DNA of 64,000 bases from Maratus speciosus (lineage: Eukaryota; Arthropoda; Arachnida; Araneae; Salticidae): positions 596,677,038 through 596,741,037 of the forward strand of contig OZ010786.1 in the NCBI GenBank assembly GCA_963932465.1, read 5' to 3'. This document shows, piece by piece, positions 37,001 to 48,790 of the stretch (the stretch's first letter is position 1; each line of letters begins with the position of its first letter). The notes under the pieces were generated by a model that did no database searches, had not been told where the DNA came from, and was given only the letters and a program-made list of their open reading frames with translations. The position numbers and the translations under genes are program-made.

Positions 37001-37542
37001 TAAAGAATATGTACAATATTTAATGGAGGGGTTGTGGATATAGAATTTATAGTCTTTTTTCTCATTTTACTCAGAAAAAACTTTTCTTTGTAAATGGAAA
37101 AAAAAGAAGCACTTATATAAATTCAACAAGTCATAGGAACCACAGTAATAATTTAGGTACCACAGTTCAAATTAGACATATTGGAGATATTTTTTTTCTT
37201 GAATGATGCAATTTCCCAAAACAGGGCAACATTTTTACATAAGCTAGAAGAAAGACTTCATTTTTATTAAAATTGAAATAATCATTAATTAAATCTAATA
37301 CATTAAATAAAATTGCTAACAAATATTTAAAAAAATTAGATTGTTGTAATTTTTTTACGTAACAAATAAAGAATTTGTTAAATTATATGCAAATTTTTAA
37401 ATCTAAAAAATCAGAATAAATATTATATATAAATGATTGAAATTCAAAAAAATAATTGAGATCAATATAAATATAGAAATAAATGACGTACTTTTGCAGC
37501 ATCGCTTAGACTTATTTTGCAACATTCTTTCTTTGGTTGTCT
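34023..37542. repeat. Tandem array unit 3
   Basis: 3520 bp. It is a mosaic: like unit 2 up to about 34810, then like units 4 and 5 (for example AAAAAAGTTTTCTACATAA, and ATATTTAATG instead of ATATTAAATG). The palindrome is at 34970-36155. Confidence 0.9.
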
Positions 37543-40500
37543 GCATGCCGGACGAGCAGAGGGTGCAAATTCTCTTTGTTGGTGGTCTATGGTCCTATGA
37601 GCGTCCTACTGTCATCCTATGAATGGCTGAAAAGGACGTCAAAAGGACGAGATTAGGTGTCTCTTTCTGCCCCCCCCCCCGGACAACGATGGGATATTGT
37701 AGGACGTCCGACGGACCAGGCAATATACTGCATAGGACGTCTTTCATATGTCCTCAGGAGGTGTTTGTGTTGTATGGGAACTTACTACATAAGCGAGCAT
37801 GCATATGATATTCAATAGATCATATATTCAGGGTTACCACTTAGAACTTTTTTATTATCACTTCGTAAACCATTATTGATAAATAATTTTCTTTTGATAA
37901 AATTGCAGTGGAAATCTAAAATGAAGATAGCTGTTATTTTGGCAAATTTATAAAAGAAATCGCCTTGAAGCTAATGATACTTCACATGTCCCCTTAGGTT
38001 GAATATGCTTCTGTTTTCTATAAGAGCAATATCCGTGTTCATTCGCCTACAATAAATTCATGTAATTAGGACGAGCGTGTCCATGTTGCACGAAAGAAAT
38101 TATTAAGGAACAGCTGCTTTTATTTAGTATTTGTTAAAACGTGTAAATTTAAACTACTTTACTTATTGTTATTTCAAGTTGCAATTTAAATGCAACTATT
38201 TACTAGAACAAGTAATTGTCTCTCACTAACCATAAATGTACATTTTCAACTGTTTTTAGTATAATATATTTCTCTGTCATTTTACCGGGATGAGTTTAAT
38301 ATTCTGTTCACTTAAGCTAGAACTTCATTAAAAAAGTTTTCTACATAATTGCAGATATTATAAGCATTTCTCAGAAATATTTTTGCTTGCTGGTTTAATT
38401 TATTTTTTATTTCTATTAGTTTTTCCATTTTTTCTCTTCTAACAGAGATTTCAGCCAAAAAGATATTCGTTAAAGGGCATAGCCGGAAAAGCATTGGAAA
38501 CATGCCTTTTAATCAAATTTCCTGATTTTTTCCCTAGACGTAGCTACGTATCTGACAATATATTTCCCCTATTATCACCCTATAAATATTTTTATTTAAT
38601 GAAATAAAAATGGTTTTTCGATTTAAAAAAAAGCGGATTTTTTCAAAAACTGCTGCACGGAATTTCATGCTATTAATTAAAGATGTATAGACAAGAAAGA
38701 TGCATAACCGGTAATTTTTTTAGAATTTTCTGTTTATAAAAACTGTGGTAAATAGCGAAATAAAAATTTAAAAGTATAAAAATCTTATCTTATGGTTATC
38801 CGAAAATTACCATTTTCTTGTAAAAAATTCTCCATATGTGCCAGTATATTCTATATAAATGCCGAAAGTTTGCGTCCGGTACTACATATAAATATTTACA
38901 AAAATGTACATCAAAATTATAGAAATTCATTTTAAGGCGTTATTTGGGGCGGAGCTACTTCACTTCAACATCCGAAGAATTTTTGGAACAAATTCAGCAG
39001 ACAATATGTCAACTGGTGTACTTTAGATTCTATTACCATATGAGGCATGTTTTTAACATCATGTTCATTTTGATATCGACAGTGTTGAGAATGTTGCTCA
39101 TGTGTTCATTAAAATTTAAAATACAGCAATTCAGCAACTGTTTATTACAAAAATTCTTCGGGTGTGGATGTTGAGTAGCTCCGTCCAAAAAAAACGCCTT
39201 AAAATGAATTTCAATAACTTTGATATCCATTTTTATAAATATTTATATGTAGTATCCAACGCAAACTTTCGGCATTTTTGTAGAATATACGGACACACAT
39301 GGGAAATTTTTTACAAGAAAATGGTAATTTTCGGATAACTATAAGATATGATTTTTATATTTTTAAATTTTTATTTCGCTATTTTAGACAGTTTTTATAA
39401 ACAGAAAATGATACAAAAATTACCAGTTATGCATCTTTGGTATCTATATATCCTCAACTAATAGCAAGAAATTCCGTGCAGCAGTTTTTGAGAAAATCCG
39501 TTTTTTGAAAAACTATTTTTATCTCATTAAATATCAATATTTATGGAGTGATAATAGGGGAAATTTATTGTCATATATGTAGCTACTTCTAGGAAAAAAA
39601 ATCAGGAAATTTGATTGAGAGGCTGTTTCCAATGCTTATCCGGCTATGCCCTTTAACAATTGAGTCATTCCATGCCAATTCAACCAGATCTTGTAAACCG
39701 ACCGACAAAGATTTGGATGAAACTCGGTGTATATACTGATTCTATCATGATATGAATATATCAGAAAATTTTCCTTCCTAGACCACATAGTTTGTGAGAT
39801 ATGGGGGGTCCAATTTTTGAATTTTTCTCAAATCGCACATTTCTGAGTCTGTATTTTTAGACTACAGTTCCATTTTCAAAAAATTGTTTCTCTGGATAAA
39901 ATGGGAATTATCTTAAAAATATCACCGTAAGTACATCAAAAGATGCAGATTTTAATAAAAAAATATTTTAAAAATTAATTTTAAATATTTAGGACCGAAA
40001 AATTAAACCAGAGTTGAAAGTTAAGGTTATTTTTCCAAATTTTTGTGACTTTACGAAAAAGGCTCTACACAAAAAGGCAAAGAAAATTTCCAATTTCTTT
40101 TTGTTTTAAATAAAAGTTTACACTTTGGGCTTTCTATTTATGACATACAAATGATGTATTTCTCATGGCTTATTCAAAAATTTTGATTTATTTTGGGATG
40201 CTGTACATATCAAGAGATAAAAATCTTTAACTTTGCTTATGGTACCTAAATAATTGATGCACATTTTAAATTTAAATTTATTAATCATTTTGATTTATTT
40301 TCTAAAATGAACCCTTAAAATCAGACTGATTTATTTATTTTTATAACAGTAGAAAATTTGTGTGGTATTGGTACATATCACACATTATCTGAAATTGTGT
40401 TGTTCTCAATCTTATCTCATATGTTTGTCACATAAATGTACATCTATCATTCGATTTAGTGGTATAGTATTTCTATAAATACTTTAACGATGGTAGTATG

Positions 40501-41043
40501 TAAAGAAAATGTACAATATTTAATGGAGGGGTTGTGGATATAGAATTTATAGTTTTTTTTCTCATTTTACTCAGAAAAAAACTTTTCTTTGTAAATGGAA
40601 AAAAAAGGAGCACTTATATAAATTCAACAAGTCATAGGAACCGCAGTAATTATTTAGGTACCACAGTTCAAATTAGACATATTGGACATATTTTTTTTCT
40701 TGAATGGTGCAATTTCCCAAAACAGGGCAACATTTTTACATAAGCTAGAAGAAAGACTTCATTTTTATTAAAATTGAAATAATCATTAATTAAATCTAAT
40801 ACATTAAATAAAATTGCTAACAAATATTTAAAAAATTTAGATTGTTGTAATTTTTTTACGTAACAAATAAAGAATTTGTTAAATTATATGCAAATTTTTA
40901 AATCTAAAAAATCAGAATAACTATTATATATAAAAGATTGAAATTCAAAAAAATAATTGAGATCAATATAAATATGGAAATAAATGACGTACTTTTGCAG
41001 TATCGCTTAGACTTATTTTGCAACATTCTTTCTTTGGTTGTCT
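37543..41043. repeat. Tandem array unit 4
   Basis: 3501 bp. It lacks a ~21-bp piece near 38105 (after GAAAGAAATTATT) that every other unit has. The poly-C tract is C10. The octamer is changed to GGACGTCA. The palindrome is at 38470-39656. Confidence 0.9.
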
Positions 41044-44000
41044 GCATGCCGGACGAGCAGAGGCTGCAAATTCTATTTGTTGGTGGTCTATGGTCCTATG
41101 AGCGTCCTACTGTCATCCTATGAATGGCTGAAAATGACGTCAAAAGGACGTGATTAGGTGTCTCTTTCTGCCCCCCCCCCCCCGGACAACTATGGGATAT
41201 TGTAGGACGTCCGACAGACGAGGCAATATACTGCATAGGACGTCTTTCATATGTCCTCAGGACGTGTTTGTGTTGTATGGGAACTTACTACATAAGCGAG
41301 CATGCATATGATATTCAATAGATCATATATTCAGGGTTACCACTTAGAACTTTTTTATCATCACTTCGTAAACCATTATTCATAAATAATTTTCTTTTGA
41401 TAAAATTGCAGTGGAAATCTAAAATGAAGATAGCTGTTATTTTGGCAAATTTATAAAAGAAATCGCCTTGAAGCTCATGATACTTCACATGTCCCCTTAA
41501 GTTGAATATGCTTCTGTTTTCTATAAGAGCAATATCCGTGTTCATTCGCCTACAATAAATTCATGTAATTAGGACGAGTGTGTCCATGTTGCACGAAAGA
41601 AATTATTGAGGCACATTTGCAAATTTTCAAGGAACAGCTGCTGTTATTTAGTATTTGTTAAAACGTGTAAATTTAAACTACTTTACTTATTGTTATCTGA
41701 AGTTGCAATTTAAATGCAACTATTTACTAGAACAAGTATTTATCTCTCACTCACCATTAATGTACATTTTCAACTGTTTTTAGTATAAAATATTTCTCTG
41801 TCATTTTACCGGGATGAGTTTAATATTCTGTTCACTTATGCTAGAACATCATTAAAAAAGTTTTCTACATAATGGCAGATATTATAAGCATTTCTCAGAA
41901 ATATTTATGCTTGCTGGTTTAATTTATTTTTTATTTCTATTAGTTTTTCCATTTTTTCTCTTCTAACAGAGATTTCAGCCAAAAAGATATCCGTTAAAGG
42001 GCATAGCCGGAAAAGCATTGGAAACATGCCTTTTAATCAAATTTCCTGATTTTTTCCCTAGACGTAGCTACGTATCTGACAATATATTTCCCCTATTATC
42101 ACCCTATAAATATTTATATTTAATGAAACAAAAATGGTTTTTCGATTTAAAAAAAAGTGGATTTTTTCAAAAACTGCTGCACGGAATTTCATGCTATTAA
42201 TTGAAGATGTATAGATAAGAATGATGCATAACCGGTAATTTTTTTAGAATTTTCTGTTTATAAAAACTGTGGTAAATAGCGAAATAAAAATTTAAAAATA
42301 TAAAAATCTTATCTTATGGTTATCCGAAAATTACCATTTTCTTGTAAAAAATTCTCCATATGTGCCAGTATATTCTATATAAATGCCTAAAGTTTGCGTC
42401 CGGTACTACATATAAATATTTACAAAAATGTACATCAAAATTATAGAAATTCATTTTAAGGCGTTATTTGGGGCGGAGCTACTTCACTTCAACATCGGAA
42501 GAATTTTTGGAACAAAGTCAGCAGACAATATGTCAACTGGTGTACTTTAGATTCTATTACCATATGAGGCATGTTTTTCAACGTCATGTTCATTTTGATA
42601 TCGACAGTGTTGAGAATGTTGCTCATGTGTTCATTAAAATTTAAAATACAGCAATTCAGCAACTGTTTATTCCAAAAATTTTTCGGGTGTGGATGTTGAG
42701 TAGCTCCGCCCAAAATAACGCCTTAAAATGAATTTCAATAACTTTGATATACATTTTTATAAATATTTATATGTAGTACCCAACGCAAACTTTCGGCATT
42801 TTTGTAGAATATACGGACACACATGGGGAATTTTTTTACAAGAAAATGGTAATTTTCGGATAACCATAAGATATGATTTTTATATTTTTAAATTTTTATT
42901 TCGCTATTTCAGACAGTTTTTATAAACAGAAAATTATACAAAAATTACCAGTTATGCATCTTTGGTATCTATATATCCTCAACTAATAGCACGAAATTCC
43001 GTGCAGCAGTTTTTGAGAAAATCCGTTTTTTTTAAAAACTATTTTTATCTCATTAAATATCAATATTTATGGAGTGATAATAGGGGAAATTTATTCTCAT
43101 ATATGTAGCTACTTCTAGGAAAAAAATCAGGAAATTTGATTGAAAGGCTGTTTCCAATGCTTATCCGGCTATGCCCTTTAACAATTGAGTCATTCCATGC
43201 CAATTCAACCAGATCTTGTAACCCGACCGACAGAGATTTGGATGAAACTCGGTGTATATACTGATTCTATCATGATATGAATATATCAGAAAATTTTCCT
43301 TCCTAGACCACATAGTTTGTGAGATATGGGGGGTCCAATTTTTGGATTTTTCTCAAATCGCACATTTCTGAGTCTGTATTTTTAGACTACAGTTCCATTT
43401 TCAAAAAATTGTTTATCTGGATAAAATGTGAATTATCTTAAAAATATCACCGTAAGTACATCAAAAGATGCAGATTTTCATAAAAAAATATTTTAAAAAT
43501 TAATTTTAAATATTTAGGACCGAAAAATTAAACCAGAGTTGAAAGTTAAGGTTATTTTTCCAAATTTTTGTGACTTTACGAAAAAGGCTCTACACAAAAA
43601 GGCAAAGAAAATTTCCAATTTCTTTTTGTTTTAAATAAAAGTTTACACTTTGGGCTTTCTATTTATGACATACAAATGATGTATTTCTCATGGCTTATTC
43701 AAAAATTTTGATTTATTTTGGGATGCTGTACATATCAAGAGATAAAAATCTTTAACTTTGCTTATGGTACCTAAATAATTGATGCACATTTTAATTTTAA
43801 ATTTATTAATCATTTTGATTTATTTTCTAAAATGAACCCTTAAAATCAGACTGATTTATTTATTTTTAAAACAGTAGAAAATTTGTGTGGTATTGGTACA
43901 TATCACACATTATCTGAAATTGTGTTGTTCTCAATCTTATCTCATATGTTTGTCACATAAATGTACATCTATCATTCGATTTAGTGGTATAATATTTCTA

Positions 44001-44560
44001 TAAATACTTTAACGATGGTAGTATGTAAAGAATATGTACAATATTTAATGGAGAGGTTGTGGATATAGAATTTATAGTTTTTTTTCTCATTTTACTCAGA
44101 AAAAACTTTTCTTTGTAAATGGAAAAAAAAGAAGCACTTATATAAATTCAACAAGTCATAGGAACCACAGTAATTATTTAGGTACCACAGTTCAAATTAG
44201 ACATATTGGAGATATTTTTTTTCTTGAATGGTGCAATTTCCCAAAACAGGGCAACATTTTTACATAAGCTAGGAGAATGACTTCATTTTTATTAAAATTG
44301 AAATAATCATTAATTAAATCTAATACATTAAATAAAATTGCTAACAAATATTTAAAAAATTTAGATTGTTTTAATTTTTTTACGTAACAAATAAAGAATT
44401 TGTTAAATTATATGCAAATTTTTAAATCTAAAAAATCAGAATAAATATTATATATAAAAGATTGAAATTCAAAAAAATAATCGAGATCAATATAAATATA
44501 GAAATAAATGACGTACTTTTGCAGTATCGCTTAGACTTATTTTGCAACATTCTTTCTTTG
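41044..44560. repeat. Tandem array unit 5, last
   Basis: 3517 bp, ending at TTCTTTCTTTG exactly where the other units meet the next one. The poly-C tract is C13. The palindrome is at 41994-43181. The flank beyond 44560 is unrelated to the array. Confidence 0.9.
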
Positions 44561-44809
44561 TGCAATTTAAAATTTATATTTATTATGAATAAGCAACATT
44601 GAGAACCTTCGAATATATATTTCAATTTTCCTATCTTAAGGCAACTCCAAACATAATAAAGTAACAAAACATCGGTATATTAGAAGATATTCTTGATTTA
44701 GTACTGAAACATTATTGTCTCTGTATTTCAAAATGTTGGCTATCCCCTTCCTTCCCCCCACCTCCCAGAATTAAAAAAAAATATCTTAAAGGGAAATTCT
44801 CTTCATTTT
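44561..44809. other. Single-copy-looking sequence right of the array
   Basis: AT-rich flank with a C-rich patch near 44748-44766. The 79-codon minus-strand frame at 44428-44667 straddles the array edge and is chance. Confidence 0.35.
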
Positions 44810-45110
44810 GGTAAAGGTTTATGAAAATTTTCAATTTTTATATTGCCAGAGCACCCATCACTAAAGTCAAAGACTTTCTTTACATCAGGAAATATCTCTG
44901 TTACAAATTATATCACTTCCTTCTGTGTTAAACAAACAAGAGTGAGATCATGTTGTACATCATAAGATAAAATGTGTATATTGCTTGCCGATAATCTAAT
45001 ACTGAGAGATTGAGTGTACATAACAGTTGCATCAAGAGCGCAGTTTCTTTTCTCCAATGTAACTTTAAACCTCATCTTGAATAAGAAAAGTAAAATTTTT
45101 GCTGAAAACC
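44810..45110 (-). pseudogene. Frameshifted fragment of an FSDG-motif transposon-type protein
   Basis: On the minus strand three frames together recall a large family of unannotated arthropod proteins with the layout ..FxxQDExQSxHW..., ..ISDxxxHDxxxV..., ..FSDGxxxQYKN... . Visible pieces are KNFTFLIQDEV then a stop and a shifted YHWRKETA; SYDVQHDLTLVCLTQKEV then a stop; and TEIFPDVKKVFDFSDGCSG. The Asp residues in SYDVQHD and FSDG lie where such proteins keep theirs. The family is usually found in repetitive copies, and a DDE-type nuclease is plausible but not shown here. At least two frame changes and two stops make it dead. Identification is from memory of the motif. Confidence 0.5.
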
Positions 45111-45496
45111 AACAAAACGATAGGTTTTTGAGGGCCAAAGTTTGCTTTAGTTTCTTTTAGGAAATTAGATTTAGCTTTCGTTATAAAAGAGCGGAATAAC
45201 TTTTTCCAAATATTCTACTTAGCTTGTCACAAATTCACTTAAAAGAACAGTGCTGCTAATACTGGATTGAATACCTAGCGTTATAATCTTCAAGTTTTTT
45301 GGAAATTCCTGTTTAAAAAGAGAATACAACTCATGTAGATACACATAATATCAATCACTTTTGTGCATAGTACATTCTTAGCTATGCTAACAACATTTTC
45401 TTCCAGTCATGATTCTTCAATATTCATTACAATTATAAAACTTTTCAATTAGATTAAGTAAAATAATGCTAAAAAGTGATAAAATATCTTTATTAA

Positions 45497-45541
45497 GATT
45501 GACGATCGTTTCGTCGCACCAACGGCGACATTTTCAAAATC
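45497..45541 (-). ncRNA. Hammerhead-ribozyme-like motif, left copy
   Basis: Read on the minus strand: GATT (stem I), TTGAAAAT in place of the CUGANGA core, GTCGC-loop-GCGAC (stem II), GAAAC-GATC-GTC (minimal stem III with cleavage-site GUC), AATC (stem I). The GAAA, the two-pair stem III and the GUC are right for the minimal hammerheads of Penelope elements. The CUGANGA half is altered (C to U, G to A, one extra base), so activity is doubtful. Confidence 0.4.
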
Positions 45542-45591
45542 ATTTATGATAGTAAATATTTTCACAAAATCAAAAAACAATAAACATAGTA

Positions 45592-45840
45592 AACAATGTC
45601 ACGAGACATGATGCATAAGGAAAAATAGTGCAAATATAAAGCTAAATTAAAATTAAATTAGCTATTTGTGAGCGTGGATTAATTTTCATATAATTTAACA
45701 AAACAATAACATGGTAAACAATGTCACGAGATAACATGCATAATGAAAAACATTGCAAAACATAAAATAAAAATAAAATTTTCTTGGCTATTTGCGAGTT
45801 TGGATTAATTTTGACTATTGTTATTAAAATTACATAGCAT
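45592..45840 (-). repeat. ~125-bp subrepeats in the Penelope non-coding end
   Basis: TAAACAATGTCACGAGA occurs at about 45590 and again about 125 bp further, each followed by a GCTATTTG(T/C)GAG word. The mirrored pair lies at about 48190-48400 in the other copy. Such repeats are part of the element's terminal region. Confidence 0.6.
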
Positions 45841-45877
45841 CTCTTTCCAAATTTTAGGTAAATCAAGGGACACTGAA

Positions 45878-46959
45878 TCATTGCAAATACTCTTGTTGCG
45901 TAAAAATATCTCTATTAATTCTCTGATTATTTATGGTAAATAAAATCTTGATTATATAAATTAACTTGCTATTTTTAAAATCAATCTGTAACGGTTCTTC
46001 GCTGCATAATCTGGCCAAAGCTGTGGTTCTTCTGTTGTACTTGATGTCTGCTATATGTTTTTTGATTCTGGTTTTAAGTCTTCTACTTGTCATACCTATA
46101 TAAAACTGCTTTGTTCCATCTTCTTTTGTGAGGGTATTTCGTATACTCCTGATAACTGGTTTGACTCTATTGGATCTATTTTCTTGCATACTATATTTTT
46201 TAATTTCATAGAAGGTTTTGCGACTAGGGAGATATTGAATTTATTGAGTTTATATTTCAAACGTTCGAAGAAACCAGGAAAATATTGTAAAGTGGATAAC
46301 ATGGAATTTTGTGAATTGAAACGTCTTTTCTTTTTATTCTTCAAGCTCTTAATTAATTTTTCTAAGGTGCTTTCTTTGTATCCATTTTTTCTTGCAATAT
46401 CATATATTTTATTTATTTCATTATTTAATAGCTCGGGAGTACAAACAGTGAATGCTCTGTGAATAGAATGTCTAAATGCAGAAACTTTGTATGAAAAAGG
46501 TGCTTGAGCATTATGAAGGATAATGGATTGACTGGCTATGGGTTTTCTGTAAACAGTGCGTTCTATTCCTTGGTGCGTCTTGATTAGTAATACATATAAA
46601 TAAGATAGCGTACCATTTTGTTCTATTTTCAATGTGAATTTAATTTTAGAATCAAGGCTATTAATCTGGTTTAAAAAGATATTGAGCAAGGTATCTGCAT
46701 GTTGCCATATGATGAAAATATCGTCTACGTATATGATCCATGCATGGGGAGTATAATCCAATTTATATATATTTATTTCTAGTGGTCGTAATATGAATTC
46801 AGCTAATAATCCTGATGTAGGAGAACCCATTGGAGCTCCGTTATTTTGTTTGTACATTTTGTCGTCGAAAGGGAAGTAATTATTATTAACTATAAGCACA
46901 ACTATATAACTATGAGCACTCTTTAGTGTAGTTTTCATATTATCATTAATATTTTCCAT
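45878..46959 (-). pseudogene. Penelope-like reverse transcriptase/GIY-YIG, minus copy, frameshifted
   Basis: The first frame (46959-46096, 287 codons) carries polymerase palm motifs: GAPMGSPTSGLLAEF at about residues 41-55 (motif B) and YVDD at 77-80 (motif C, catalytic aspartates). FTLKIEQNG..SYL and VYRKP follow. After SNQLSGVYEIPS the frame breaks. The GIY-YIG part goes on in a second frame (46189-45878) with FYIGMTSRRLKTRIKKHIAD. In life this protein would copy element RNA at a nick made by its own endonuclease. The fingers region is missing and the frame is broken, so it is inactive. Confidence 0.8.
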
Positions 46960-47039
46960 GCGGTCAATGCAATTATTTATATTTGCAACGGCTTTTTGGG
47001 TATCAATAGATGGGTATAAAGAGTGCTACATACTTACAC

Positions 47040-48169
47040 ATATAATTACACTAAAGAGTGCTCTTAATCTTATAGTTAATAATAATTACTTCCCTTTCGA
47101 CGACAAAATATACAAACAAAATAACGGAGCTCCAATGGGTTCTCATATATCAGGATTATTAGCATAATTCATATTACGAAAAAGATATATATACTCGAAA
47201 AAGATATATATAAATTGGATTATAGTCCCCATGCATGGATCATATACGTAGACGATATTTTCATCATATGGCAACATGCAGTTACCTTGCTCAATATCTT
47301 TTTAAACCAGATTAAAAGCCTTGATTCTAAAATTAAATTCACATTGGAAATAGAACAAAATGGTATGCTACCTTATTTAGATGCATTACTAATAAAGACG
47401 CACCAAGGAATAGAACGCACTGTTTACAGAAAACCCATAGCCAGTCACTCCATTATCCCTCATAATGCTCAAGCACCTTTTTCATACAAAGTTTCTGCAT
47501 TTAGACATTCTATTCATAGATCATTCACTGTTTGTACTCCGAGCAATTAAATAATGAAATAAATAAAATATATGATATTACAAGAAACAATGGATGCAAA
47601 GAAAGCACCACAGAAAAATTAATTAAGAGCTTGAAGAATAAAAAGAAAAGAAGTTTCGATCCACAAAATTCCATGTTATCCACTTTATAATATTTTCCTG
47701 GTTTCTTCGAACGTTTGAAATATAAACTCAATAAATTCAATATCTCCCTAGTCGCAAAACCTTCTATGAAATTAAAAAATATAGTATGCAAGAAACAGAT
47801 TCAATAGAGTCAAACCAGTTATCAGGAGTATACGAAATACCCTTCACAAAAGAAGATGGAACAAAGCAGTTTTATATAGGTATGACAAGTAGAAAACTTA
47901 AAACCAGAATCAAAGAACATATAGCAGACATCAAGTACGTCAGAAGAACCACAGCTTTGGCCAGATTATGCAACGAAGAACCGTTACAGATCGATTTTAA
48001 AAATAGCAAGTTAATTTATACATCAAGATTTTATTTACCATCCATAATCCAAGAATCAATAGAGATATTTTTTCGCAACAAGAATATTTGCAATGATTCA
48101 GTGTCCCTTGATTTGCCTAAAATTTGGAAAGAGATGCTATGTAATTTTAATAACAATAGTAAAAATTAA
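47040..48169 (+). pseudogene. Penelope-like reverse transcriptase/GIY-YIG, plus copy, broken
   Basis: Polymerase pieces lie in separate frames. NNNYFPFDDKIY..GAPMGS ends at a TAA (47165-47167). YVDDIFIIW with the following thumb sequence runs 47215-47550 and ends at TAA. A linker with basic residues then sits in changed frames. The endonuclease frame 47786-48169 (127 codons) is open: GVY at residues 14-16, FYIG at 29-32, Arg36 and Arg41, His45, then TALARLC. These are the core residues of the GIY-YIG fold. This copy keeps the end SLDLPKIWKEMLCNF that the minus copy has lost. Multiple stops make the whole non-functional. Confidence 0.8.
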
Positions 48170-48432
48170 TCCACACTCTCTAAATAGACTAGATAATTTT
48201 ATTTTTATTTTATGTTTTGCAATGTTTTTCATTATGCATGTTGTCTCGTGACATTGTTTACCATGTTATTGTTTTGTTAAATTATACGAAAATTACTCCA
48301 CGATCACAAATAGCTAATTTAATTTTAATTTAATTTTATGTTTGGAATGTTTTCCATTATGCATCATGTCTCCTGACATTGTTTACTATGTTTATTGTTT
48401 TAAATTACGTGAAAATATTTTCTATCACAAAT

Positions 48433-48477
48433 GATTTTGAAAATGTCGCCGTTGGTGCGACGAAACGATTGTCAATC
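48433..48477 (+). ncRNA. Hammerhead-ribozyme-like motif, right copy
   Basis: Same layout as the left motif: GATT, TTGAAAAT, GTCGCCGTTGGTGCGAC, GAAAC-GATT-GTC, AATC. The stem III loop is GATT here and GATC in the left copy, while all stems are kept. The altered core is identical in both copies, so it was probably already altered in their source. Confidence 0.4.
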
Positions 48478-48525
48478 TTAATAAAGATATTTTATCACTT
48501 TTTATAGCATTATTTTACTTAATCT

Positions 48526-48790
48526 GCATTTAATGCATTTTCATATGTATAAGGGGGGTTACCATAGGGGGGACCCTGTTCTGTCGCCAAATACCGGCAA
48601 GTTTGTCACCAACTTGGCAATATATCGCAAATTTTGGCGCCCAAGATGAGTCTCCAAAAGTGACGCCAACTTGGAAAATATCTCTAATATTTCTCCAAAT
48701 TCCCATAGACTTCCACTGTAAAACTATTTGCTTATAGAAAATCAACAAATTGAGATATTTTAATGCAAAAAAAAACTAATATTAGCTTAA
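48526..48790. other. Sequence with repeated CGCCAA/CTTGG words
   Basis: Words such as GTCGCCAAATACC, ACCAACTTGGCAATATATCGC and GACGCCAACTTGGAAAATAT recur within 150 bp and resemble 5740-5810. Looks like a decayed short-period repeat. Non-coding. Confidence 0.4.

Larger units (their letters stand above)
45451..48525. mobile_element. Inverted pair of Penelope-like elements
   Basis: The two halves are inverted copies joined through a ~125-bp non-matching centre (about 46926-47050). Both outer ends share AGATTAAGTAAAATAATGCT and its complement. Each half has part of a reverse transcriptase, a GIY-YIG endonuclease and a ~430-bp non-coding end region. Both lack the N-terminal part of the polymerase, so they are 5'-truncated. 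Penelope elements often insert as truncated or inverted copies. No flanking duplication was found. Confidence 0.8.

Noticed and set aside
26948..44560. CRISPR-like or rDNA array
   Set aside because: Units are 3.5 kb with no short repeat-spacer structure, and no rRNA-like sequence is present.
46055..46462. 135-codon plus frame
   Set aside because: Antisense shadow of the Penelope-like gene on the minus strand.
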